Notes under the pieces: model-generated | Database searches by the model: none | What the model was told of the DNA's origin: nothing | Seen by the model: only the letters and a program-made list of their open reading frames with translations | Program-made: the position numbers and the translations under genes | Shown: piece by piece, positions 1 to 5,730 of the stretch | How positions within the stretch are numbered: the stretch's first letter is position 1 | Layout of the letters: each line of letters begins with the position of its first letter | Source: Lachnoclostridium sp. UBA903 | Lineage (GTDB): Bacteria; Bacillota; Clostridia; Lachnospirales; Lachnospiraceae | Direction of reading: 5' to 3' | DNA: 9,289 nucleotides | Assembly: GCA_002294045.1 (NCBI GenBank) | Contig: DBEP01000035.1 | Location: 1-9,289 of the forward strand

Positions 1-11
1 TATCTAACGAT

Positions 12-20
12 ATTATACCA
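12..20 (-). promoter_or_regulatory. Extended -10 promoter reading out of the window to the left
   Basis: On the minus strand there is a perfect TATAAT at 17-12 preceded by TGG, which gives the TGn extension of an extended -10 promoter. No good -35 box lies at 16-18 nt; the best candidate is TTTCCA at a long 19-nt spacing. Extended -10 promoters often do without a -35 box. The site lies downstream of the M23 gene and would drive the next gene beyond the left edge. I see no convincing Rho-independent terminator between the M23 stop codon and this box, so read-through is possible. Confidence 0.5.
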
Positions 21-88
21 TAAGCCTTCCGGTTTGTGGAAAATTTTTTATAAGCAGATGGCCGATTTTTCCTTTATTAGGACTGCAA

Positions 89-1045
89 TTAGTTTGCAGA
101 CTCTAAATAACACATTATCCAGTATGGATTAACACTAAGCTCCCCAAAGTCCGTCTCAACATAGATTCCCACATGCAGATGTACATCGAACTTCCCTACC
201 GTTCCTTCCGTACCGTATCCGCTGTCTCCCATATAACCTAAAAGATCTCCGGCCTTTACCGTATCTCCGATTTCCAGTTCCTGCGCATAGGATTCCAAAT
301 GCGCATAATAATAATATGCACCATATGTACCTCGGATTCCTATCCGGTATCCGCCCTGCTCCAGCCAGCCCATCTTTTCTACCGTTCCATCCGTCATACT
401 GACAACCGGATAAACGCCTCTTATATTTTCTTCCGACATTAAATCACATCCTTCATGCCTTCTGTTTCCACCGTAACTGCGATAGGAATTCCAGGTATCA
501 ATAAAAGAAATGTTTAATTTACCGTCTGCATCCGGATTTACCGGATAGCACTTTATATCTCTCAGTATTGCGTTATAATATGTTTTTAATTCTATATAAC
601 TTTTATTATGGGATAGTTTTTCTATTAAATAGTTCCTGTTCCTTTTTCCTGTATTTCTGCTTTTATTTAAATCATATCCGTTAAGTAACATGGAGAGGGT
701 AATGTAATCGGCTGCCTCCTGTTTGGGGCTTAAATTATTTTCTCCGATTTTCATATCTTCCGCTTCCTTGTCCATTAAAGCTTTTACCTTTTTTATATCT
801 TTTACCGGTATTGTCATTTCACGGAAGGAATCATAATCAATTCCCTCCGTTCTAATCTGCCTAATCACTATTTCCAGTTCAAGACGGTTTAAAGTCATGC
901 TTACAATGATAACGGTTATAATAAATAAAATTATATAAAAATTAAACTGTCCGTTTTTTGTGCTGTAATATATTCTCCGGTTGCCAAAGGCATGATTGCT
1001 CCTGCCTGTCCTTGGCCCTCCGGCACGGTGTATCTGATAGGGCAT
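89..1045 (-). CDS. Membrane-anchored M23 family (LytM-type) metallopeptidase
   Basis: Probable zinc-dependent peptidoglycan endopeptidase of 318 aa, acting outside the membrane on peptide cross-links. A basic N-terminus (about residues 1-34, with RAGGPRTGR and NRR) is followed by one hydrophobic segment (about 35-51), then a charged helical region and the C-terminal M23 domain (about 190-318). The LytM ligand motifs are present: HEGCD at 197-201, YAHL with His249, and HLH at 289-291. The glycine-rich beta-sheet stretch GDTVKAGDLLGYMGDSGYG, typical of the fold, lies between them. The reading frame stays open to an ATG at 1108, but that codon lies inside a palindromic repeat. The ATG at 1045 has GGAG six bases upstream, so I use it. 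The family assignment is firm; the exact bond cut cannot be read from the sequence. The wide gap before it suggests a separate transcript from the LCP gene. Confidence 0.87.
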   Translation of the reverse strand: MPYQIHRAGGPRTGRSNHAFGNRRIYYSTKNGQFNFYIILFIITVIIVSMTLNRLELEIVIRQIRTEGIDYDSFREMTIPVKDIKKVKALMDKEAEDMKIGENNLSPKQEAADYITLSMLLNGYDLNKSRNTGKRNRNYLIEKLSHNKSYIELKTYYNAILRDIKCYPVNPDADGKLNISFIDTWNSYRSYGGNRRHEGCDLMSEENIRGVYPVVSMTDGTVEKMGWLEQGGYRIGIRGTYGAYYYYAHLESYAQELEIGDTVKAGDLLGYMGDSGYGTEGTVGKFDVHLHVGIYVETDFGELSVNPYWIMCYLESAN

Positions 1046-1055
1046 ACTTATCTCC
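1046..1055 (-). promoter_or_regulatory. Ribosome binding site that decides the M23 start
   Basis: On the minus strand TTGGAGATAAGT directly precedes the ATG at 1045, placing GGAG (1055-1052) six bases from the start codon. The alternative upstream ATG at 1108 lies in a hairpin arm and has no comparable site. Confidence 0.75.
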
Positions 1056-1085
1056 AATCTATAATTCCGGCACGTCCTTATTAGA

Positions 1086-1173
1086 TCATGAACATAAGGC
1101 GTGTTCATGATCTTGTTACTCCGGTCGGAAGTTACAAGCGAGCTTGTAATTTCCTCTCTCCGCTTTCATTATA
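1086..1173. repeat. Tandem structured element, copy A (two hairpins)
   Basis: First of two adjacent 88-bp units. Hairpin A1 has arms GATCATGAAC (1084-1093) and GTTCATGATC (1103-1112), a perfect 10-bp stem with a 9-nt loop. Hairpin A2 has arms GGAAGTTACAAGC (1127-1139) and GCTTGTAATTTCC (1142-1154), 13 pairs including one G-U, with a 2-nt loop. The unit ends in CCGCTTTCATTA. Read on the minus strand it begins TATAATGAAAGCGG and lies in the leader of the M23 gene; there, TGAACA-N16-TATAAT (1195-1168) is a possible promoter that would place copy A in the mRNA leader. The strand of function is unknown. It could be an RNA element or a DNA repeat. Confidence 0.75.
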
Positions 1174-1261
1174 TCATGAACAAAAAACATGTTCATGTTC
1201 TTGTTGCTCCAGGAGGAATCGGCAAGCAAGCTTGCCGATTCCTCCTTCCGCTTTCATTATT
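1174..1261. repeat. Tandem structured element, copy B (two hairpins)
   Basis: Second 88-bp unit, aligned to copy A without indels, with about 21 differences. Hairpin B1 has arms CATGAAC (1175-1181) and GTTCATG (1191-1197) with loop AAAAAACAT. Hairpin B2 is a perfect 17-bp stem (1211-1227 with 1230-1246) around a 2-nt loop; its inner arm ends in GGCAAGC and pairs with GCTTGCC. Four consecutive pairs differ from copy A on both sides: GTTA with TAAT in A, TCGG with CCGA in B. The stem is conserved, not the sequence. On the minus strand the loop reads C(UU)G, a CUUG-type tetraloop; copy A reads C(UC)G. Confidence 0.78.
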
Positions 1262-1319
1262 ATATGTATGGATTGCAAAGATATGCCAATATCCCGTTTG
1301 GAACTGACATAAACCAGTT
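1262..1319. other. Non-coding stretch after the tandem element, small inverted repeat
   Basis: Part of the 391-base gap between the LCP and M23 genes. No credible gene is visible. AACTG (1302-1306) and CAGTT (1315-1319) form a 5-bp stem with an 8-nt loop. It may be enclosed by a second pairing of CCCG (1293-1296) with CGGG (1321-1324). On the minus strand TTGGCA and TATAAT (1264-1259) occur 19 nt apart, a suboptimal promoter that would read into copy B and on to the M23 gene. The short open frames here lack initiation signals and homology. Confidence 0.35.
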
Positions 1320-1357
1320 GCGGGCGCGTCATGGGCGTCCCGCCGATCGGGCTTTTT
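1320..1357 (+). terminator. Two mutually exclusive hairpins ending in a plus-strand T-run
   Basis: GCGGGCG (1320-1326) can pair with CGTCCCGC (1336-1343, one bulged T). Alternatively CCCG (1339-1342) pairs with CGGG (1348-1351) to make a short terminator-like hairpin directly followed by CTTTTTATA. The two share CCCG, so only one can form at a time. This looks like a weak intrinsic terminator for a plus-strand transcript coming from the tandem element. No plus-strand gene is visible upstream, so the call rests on structure alone and the terminator stem is short. Confidence 0.35.
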
Positions 1358-1360
1358 ATA

Positions 1361-1382
1361 CAATAGTATGTAATTCCTATTG
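1361..1382. repeat. Small inverted repeat CAATAG/CTATTG
   Basis: CAATAG (1361-1366) and CTATTG (1377-1382) flank a 10-nt loop. On the minus strand the left half reads CAATAGGAATTAC, resembling the ATAGGAAC arm of the hairpins at 5683-5711 and 8422-8452, but the stem is short. It could be a decayed member of that family or chance. Confidence 0.3.
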
Positions 1383-1387
1383 CATAA

Positions 1388-1429
1388 AAAACCTGCCGTT
1401 AAGAATAGAATTCCCATACGGCAGGTTTT
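1388..1429 (-). terminator. Rho-independent terminator of the LCP gene
   Basis: A 12-bp perfect stem, AAAACCTGCCGT with ACGGCAGGTTTT, flanks an 18-nt loop. On the minus strand it is followed by further T residues (TTTTTTATGC counted from the stem end). It starts 7 bases after the LCP stop codon. The plus-strand side also ends in TTTTAGTCTT, so it may work in both directions. Confidence 0.85.
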
Positions 1430-1436
1430 AGTCTTA

Positions 1437-2786
1437 TTATTGTATTGCCTTTTCTTGTATTACTTTTTCTTGTATTGTCCTTTCACTTCCAAAAATAAAC
1501 TCATGTAGTATCTTAACATTTTCCTGGATATCCGGTATCAGGACGGACATTTTACGGACATACCCTTCATCAAAAGTGTGATCCGCAGGTATTCTAAGAT
1601 TTTGCATCTCCGACAGTCCCATATTCATGGCAGTTTTTAAGTAAGTATCAAAATCATTTTTCCTAATATCGGTTGTAATCAGAGGCAGAATGTCATTTAA
1701 CAGCAAAACCAGTTCCGGCAGACTTTTTGACTTATATTGGTCAAATATGGCGTTTAATACGACCCTGTGTCTCGAGGTTCTCCCGAAATCGTTAATCTGA
1801 TTATCCCCGGTAGCCACATAACGTATCCGGCAATACCCCAATGCCTGGTTTCCGTTTAAAATCTGTGAGCCTTCCACCACATTTCTGTATTCCGGCTTTG
1901 AGATATAGTTGGTAGTATTTAAATATCTTGCTTCCCCGCGGGTAAGTGTAACGCGGACACCGCCAAGTTTATTTATTACATTTTCAAAATCATCAAAACC
2001 AACCAGGGCATATCCGTCTAATTTAACATCAAAATTTAATTCAATCGTTTCATATAGCAGGGATATCCCACCGATTTCATAAGCCACATTTAATTTATTA
2101 TCTTTATTTCCGGGTATCTGAACTAACATATCCCGCATTAAAGAGGTTAATTTAAAAGTTTTATCCTTCGTATTCATGGTAGCAATCATCATAATATCCG
2201 TACGTCCCCGTCCACTGCCGGAATCGATTGCCTCTTCCCCCAAAAGCAGTATATTGACAATACCTTCTTCCATTCTTGCTCCCTCTTTCGTACTGCCGGT
2301 ATCCCAGTTGACCGGCGTGTCCGTAACTGAGGGATTATTTAAATCAGCAACATCGTCCTTTGCTTCCTGCGTAACAACATTTAAACCATCATCGTAATTC
2401 ATTTTGCCATATGCATAATCCGTTGCCGACTTCCACAAAATATTCCTTCCTATGGGTGTTAATAACAGAAAAATACATATGCATAATAATGTTACAAAAC
2501 TAATCAGTATAACTTTAGCCTTGGTTGGAAGTCCTTTCTTCCCGGTTACAGGTTTCTCCTCCCTGTCCATCTCATTGCATATCTGCCTGCCCAGAGATTT
2601 ATTGAAATTTTCAAATATTTCATCATCATTGCGGATAACAATTTCTTCCTCTACAGGTTCCTCTTTTACAAATTCTTCAACCCACTCTGTAAAATCATAT
2701 GGCTCTTCGGATAAATTCTCCGTTCCTTTTTTATCGGATGTAGAATCATTTAATTCCCCTGAATTATCTAATTCCTGCTTTTTCAT
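1437..2786 (-). CDS. LCP family (LytR-CpsA-Psr) cell-wall glycopolymer transferase
   Basis: LCP enzymes move lipid-linked anionic or capsular polymers onto peptidoglycan at the outer membrane face. This 449-aa protein has an acidic cytosolic N-terminus (about 1-75, rich in Glu and Asp), one transmembrane helix (about 91-110) and an extracytoplasmic LCP domain (about 176-355). Family residues are visible: the Arg/Asp cluster in GRGRTDIMMI (191-200), SLMRDML with Arg218-Asp219, and NDFGRTSRHR (332-341), which carries the polyprenyl-phosphate-binding arginines. It starts at ATG 2786 with AGGAG seven bases upstream and its own promoter. A strong terminator follows, so it is probably monocistronic. 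The C-terminus ends in an unusual short repeat of IQEK. Family assignment is secure; which polymer it attaches cannot be told. The nearby CapA and M23 genes fit envelope work. Confidence 0.92.
   Translation of the reverse strand: MKKQELDNSGELNDSTSDKKGTENLSEEPYDFTEWVEEFVKEEPVEEEIVIRNDDEIFENFNKSLGRQICNEMDREEKPVTGKKGLPTKAKVILISFVTLLCICIFLLLTPIGRNILWKSATDYAYGKMNYDDGLNVVTQEAKDDVADLNNPSVTDTPVNWDTGSTKEGARMEEGIVNILLLGEEAIDSGSGRGRTDIMMIATMNTKDKTFKLTSLMRDMLVQIPGNKDNKLNVAYEIGGISLLYETIELNFDVKLDGYALVGFDDFENVINKLGGVRVTLTRGEARYLNTTNYISKPEYRNVVEGSQILNGNQALGYCRIRYVATGDNQINDFGRTSRHRVVLNAIFDQYKSKSLPELVLLLNDILPLITTDIRKNDFDTYLKTAMNMGLSEMQNLRIPADHTFDEGYVRKMSVLIPDIQENVKILHEFIFGSERTIQEKVIQEKAIQ
1440..1478 (-). repeat. 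15-nt coding repeat at the LCP C-terminus
   Basis: The last 13 codons read TIQEK, VIQEK, AIQ. They are built from a 15-nt unit with the core AATACAAGAAAA, present in two full copies and one partial copy that runs into the stop codon. Such short in-frame repeats can change copy number by slippage. The tail lies outside the LCP domain, so length changes would probably be tolerated. Confidence 0.7.
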
Positions 2787-2793
2787 ATTCTAA

Positions 2794-2798
2794 CTCCT
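2794..2798 (-). promoter_or_regulatory. Ribosome binding site of the LCP gene
   Basis: AGGAG lies seven bases upstream of the ATG at 2786, supporting this start. Confidence 0.7.
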
Positions 2799-2842
2799 GC
2801 AAATTCTTTTTGTGGCATGTCTTCCAAATACTGGTATCCATT

Positions 2843-2871
2843 ATTATAGCATGGATATACCGGAATGTAAA
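2843..2871 (-). promoter_or_regulatory. Sigma-A promoter of the LCP gene
   Basis: On the minus strand TTTACA (2871-2866) and TATAAT (2848-2843) are separated by exactly 17 nt: five of six matches in the -35 box and a perfect -10. Transcription should begin near 2836, giving a leader of about 50 nt. It lies in the 115-nt gap after capA, where I see no convincing terminator, so some read-through from capA is possible. Confidence 0.75.
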
Positions 2872-2901
2872 ATTATTTTTTTATAACACGCTTCGTTCTG
2901 A

Positions 2902-4119
2902 TTACCGAATTACATTGCCTTCACTGTCAAAATCAATATCAAAGGATATTTCTGTCATATGGCGGTAAAATTCTGCTATATCCGCTTCGCTGTCCAGTCC
3001 CTGGGTACGGGCGTTTACGGCTTTTCCCGGTATCAGCCGGATATCCGCTTCCGTCTTCTCATTTAAGGTTACCTGAAGCAACGCGGTCTGTTTTATGGAA
3101 TTATAGAACATAAAATTACCTAAACTATAGACAATAGGTTTACCGTTATAATATTCAATCCCCTGGAGAACATGGGGATGGCTTCCCACCACCAGGTCAG
3201 CCCCTGCATCTATGTACTGTTCTGCCAGCTTTCGCTGGTATTCTTCTGGATATTCCTTTCTTTCAAGTCCCCAGTGCACATATACGGCAACAAAATCGCT
3301 TCCGGCTTTTGCCGCCTTTATATCCTCCAATAAGAAAGACGGGTCATAGGTGGTTAACATTCCGGCTTTATTACTGTAGGCATTCCAGCCCGGCTCCGGA
3401 ATAACCCTGGAAGCAGCAAGGCAGGTGATTTTTTTGTCCCTTATCTCAAAATAATTTATCTCTCTGGCTTCCGTTATGTTATTACCGGCACCGGCATACC
3501 GGATACCGGCATTCGTCAAAGTATCAAAAGTATCCGTTAACCCGACAATTCCAAAATCCATGGAGTGATTATTGGCGAGACTTGCAATATCTACCTGCAT
3601 GTCTTTAAATATCTGCACATACTTGGGTTCCACCCGGAATGTATATTGCTTGTCCGGCACCGGAGTCCCCCTGTCGGTAAAAGCAAATTCCTGATTTACC
3701 ATGGCAATATCGGCATTATTAAATTCTTCCAGCAAATCCTCAGATAAGATGCCGCCAATTCCCTCCTGATTATATTTATTTTTTACATAATCGGTTATAT
3801 TGACATCACCGGAAAACAGCAATATGATATCTTCCCAGGGTACCGTATCATCCTCCTGCGTATCTCCCGCCGTATTACCGGCAGTTCCGGAGCCGCTGTC
3901 TTTTGTGGAAGCATTACCCGGAACTGTACCTGAATTATCATCTGTACTCTGATTCCCATCGGCAGTATTTTCAGAATCTGCGGAATTTTGTCCTGCGTTA
4001 TTTAATTGTTCTCCTGAACGGTTTGCATACCGGTTTAATTCAACACTTACCACAACAGCTAATAATGCAAATGTAAATATGATAAATGCCAATAACCGAT
4101 ACATTTTTTTTCTGCTCAT
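2902..4119 (-). CDS. Membrane-anchored CapA-family (PgsA/CapA-like) protein
   Basis: CapA-family proteins have a calcineurin-like metallophosphoesterase fold and include the CapA/PgsA subunit of poly-gamma-glutamate systems; many homologues act elsewhere in the envelope. This 405-aa protein has an N-terminal membrane anchor (about 8-29) and a low-complexity linker rich in Ser, Thr, Asn, Gly and Asp (about 34-93). The catalytic-type domain (about 97-370) shows family motifs: FSGDVN (102-107), VNQEFAF (141-147), LANNHSMDFG (181-190), VYVHWGLE (279-286) and GSHPHVLQGIE (312-322), plus SLGNF (332-336). No capB/capC genes are nearby, so polyglutamate synthesis is not implied. It starts two bases after the pepD stop codon with AAGGA inside the end of pepD, so translation is probably coupled. 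Family is secure; substrate unknown. Confidence 0.9.
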   Translation of the reverse strand: MSRKKMYRLLAFIIFTFALLAVVVSVELNRYANRSGEQLNNAGQNSADSENTADGNQSTDDNSGTVPGNASTKDSGSGTAGNTAGDTQEDDTVPWEDIILLFSGDVNITDYVKNKYNQEGIGGILSEDLLEEFNNADIAMVNQEFAFTDRGTPVPDKQYTFRVEPKYVQIFKDMQVDIASLANNHSMDFGIVGLTDTFDTLTNAGIRYAGAGNNITEAREINYFEIRDKKITCLAASRVIPEPGWNAYSNKAGMLTTYDPSFLLEDIKAAKAGSDFVAVYVHWGLERKEYPEEYQRKLAEQYIDAGADLVVGSHPHVLQGIEYYNGKPIVYSLGNFMFYNSIKQTALLQVTLNEKTEADIRLIPGKAVNARTQGLDSEADIAEFYRHMTEISFDIDFDSEGNVIR

Positions 4120-4121
4120 TG

Positions 4122-5573
4122 TTATTTCAATCCTTCAATTACCTTTTCCAGGTATTTATAAACCCGTATTGCCGAGGATATGCTTAAACGTTCCTTCGGT
4201 GTATGAATATCGTGCATATCCGGTCCTAAAGATATAATATCGACTCCCGGAATCTTTTCTGCAAAGAAACTGCATTCCAGACCCGCATGGATAGCTTCCA
4301 GCTTAGGTTCATATCCGTACTGTTCTTTAAAAACCTTGATTAAATGTTCCCTTAAAGGCGATTCCTTTTTATATTCCCAGGCAGGATACTGTGACCGCAC
4401 ATAAAATTCACCGCCAAAGAACTGTGCCATATAACTTAACCGGCTGCTTAAATATTGCTTATAGCTGTTTACCGAACTGCGTACGGAAAAACAGAAAACA
4501 GCTTTCTCTTCCTCTATCCGGAATACGCCTAAATTAACGGAGCTTTCTACCAGGCCCGGAACATCCGAACTCATAACCTGAACTCCGTTTGGAGTATTAA
4601 GCAGCAGGAACAATACTTTTTCATAGGAGTTCGGATGCAGATAATGAAATTCTCCCTCTCCCGAATTACTTGCGTGAATTTCCAGATGCGGCTCGCTGGA
4701 TATTAATTCATTTTTATATCTTTTTGATAATTCTTCCAGGCCGGCCTGGAACTTTTCCAACTCCTCCGGATATAAAAACAGATTGGCGCTGGAATCTCTG
4801 GGAATGGCATTATCCTTAAGTCCTCCCATCATATCTATCAGTCCGAAATCAACATAATCTCTTAATTCAAATAAAAGTCTGCCCATAAGCTTTGGTGCAT
4901 TGGTTCTGTTCTTATCGATATCTGACCCGGAATGGCCGCCATGTAAATCACTGACGGCAATATTCAACTTAACCCCTTTATCGGTGACACGGCTAACCGG
5001 CAGCTCACAGGTAGCGGTTAGGCCGCCGGCCGAACTGGTCAATAAGGAACCTTCCTCTTCCGAATCAACATTAATCAAATATTTTCCTTTTAAGAGGGAA
5101 ACATCAAGACCGATTGCTCCCTCCATACCGATTTCTTCATCGGTGGTAAAAACCGCCTCAATTCTCGGATGCTCCAATCCGGCATCGTCTAAGAATGCAA
5201 GAGCATAGGCAACGGCAATCCCATTATCCGCTCCTAAGGTAGTACGGTCCGCATGGACATAATCACCGTCCACAAATAATTCTATCCCCTCTTTAAGAAA
5301 ATCATGGGTACAGTCATTGGTTTTTTCACAGACCATATCCATATGCCCCTGTATAATAATTGCAGGCGAATTCTCATAACCTTTTGTAGCTTCCTTAATA
5401 ATTACCACATTCTCGTATTCATCCTGAACATATTCCAAACCGCGGCTTTTTGCGAAATCAACCAGATAGTTGCTTATGGCCGTATTATTTTTTGAGCCTC
5501 TGGGTACCGCCGATATTTCACTGAAAAAACGAAATACGTTCTTATAATCCATTTCCAGTAACTGTTGGTTCAT
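4122..5573 (-). CDS. pepD: PepD-type aminoacyl-histidine (Xaa-His) dipeptidase, M20 family
   Basis: Cytosolic di-zinc dipeptidase of 483 aa that hydrolyses short peptides such as Xaa-His, in peptide salvage. M20 motifs seen: QGHMDMV (75-81; His77 and catalytic Asp79), TTLGADNG (111-118; bridging Asp116), DEEIGMEG (145-152; Glu146/Glu147), NVDSEEEG (168-175; Asp170), HAGLECS (429-435) and HDIHTP (454-459; His457). The lid-domain signature DLHGGHSG (209-216) is also present. The frame is open to an ATG at 5792, but that would overlap the upstream PFL gene by 62 bp and add 73 residues foreign to the family. The start at 5573 gives the normal N-terminus, VFRFFSEISAVPRGS, so I chose it. The gene is complete with no missing ligand. 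Its 3' end abuts capA. Confidence 0.92.
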   Translation of the reverse strand: MNQQLLEMDYKNVFRFFSEISAVPRGSKNNTAISNYLVDFAKSRGLEYVQDEYENVVIIKEATKGYENSPAIIIQGHMDMVCEKTNDCTHDFLKEGIELFVDGDYVHADRTTLGADNGIAVAYALAFLDDAGLEHPRIEAVFTTDEEIGMEGAIGLDVSLLKGKYLINVDSEEEGSLLTSSAGGLTATCELPVSRVTDKGVKLNIAVSDLHGGHSGSDIDKNRTNAPKLMGRLLFELRDYVDFGLIDMMGGLKDNAIPRDSSANLFLYPEELEKFQAGLEELSKRYKNELISSEPHLEIHASNSGEGEFHYLHPNSYEKVLFLLLNTPNGVQVMSSDVPGLVESSVNLGVFRIEEEKAVFCFSVRSSVNSYKQYLSSRLSYMAQFFGGEFYVRSQYPAWEYKKESPLREHLIKVFKEQYGYEPKLEAIHAGLECSFFAEKIPGVDIISLGPDMHDIHTPKERLSISSAIRVYKYLEKVIEGLK

Positions 5574-5585
5574 TTTTATACCATG

Positions 5586-5592
5586 CCTTTCC
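5586..5592 (-). promoter_or_regulatory. Likely ribosome binding site of pepD
   Basis: On the minus strand GGAAAGG lies 12 bases before the ATG at 5573. This is longer than ideal but is the only purine-rich site near the family-consistent start. Confidence 0.5.
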
Positions 5593-5656
5593 GTTTCGAA
5601 TCCCGTCCAACCGGTTAAACAGGTCCGAAAATATATAATTAATATTTGTGATAAAA

Positions 5657-5673
5657 GGCGCTGTTTTCGCGCC
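5657..5673 (-). terminator. Weak terminator-like hairpin between the PFL gene and pepD
   Basis: On the minus strand GGCGC, loop GAAAACA, GCGCC is followed by TTTTATC. The stem is only five bp but all G-C. It may partly end the ACT/PFL transcript, with read-through into pepD. Position and T-run fit; stem length is marginal. Confidence 0.4.
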
Positions 5674-5682
5674 GTATATCCA

Positions 5683-5711
5683 ATTATAGAACGTAATTTT
5701 GTTCCTATAAT
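5683..5711 (-). repeat. Hairpin D, ATAGGAAC palindrome family
   Basis: On the minus strand the arm ATTATAGGAAC (5711-5701), an 8-nt loop AAAATTAC and the arm GTTCTATAAT (5692-5683) pair over 10 positions with one bulged base. Arms and A-rich loop closely resemble hairpin C at 8422-8452. The right arm ends in TATAAT, which could serve as a -10 box for pepD, but the -35 at 17 nt (ATTATA) is poor. It lies in the 157-nt gap between the PFL stop codon and the pepD start. Confidence 0.6.
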
Positions 5712-5730
5712 AATCCGCAGCAATAACTGA

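Noticed and set aside
50..88. Terminator after the M23 gene
   Set aside because: GGAAAA and TTTTCC can pair over about 6 bp around a large loop, but no T-run follows on the minus strand.
1088..1431. Several overlapping plus-strand open frames of 68-80 codons across the gap, and a minus-strand frame at 1193-1417
   Set aside because: They run through the hairpins of the tandem repeat, have no convincing RBS, and the two repeat copies do not conserve a protein sequence, whereas they do conserve base pairing.
2452..2793. Plus-strand frame of 113 codons opposite the LCP N-terminus
   Set aside because: Antisense to the acidic and membrane segment of the LCP protein, which produces a Ser- and Phe-rich mirror; no start signals.
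2872..2901. Terminator after capA
   Set aside because: The sequence after the stop codon is A/T-rich, but no stable stem precedes a T-run.
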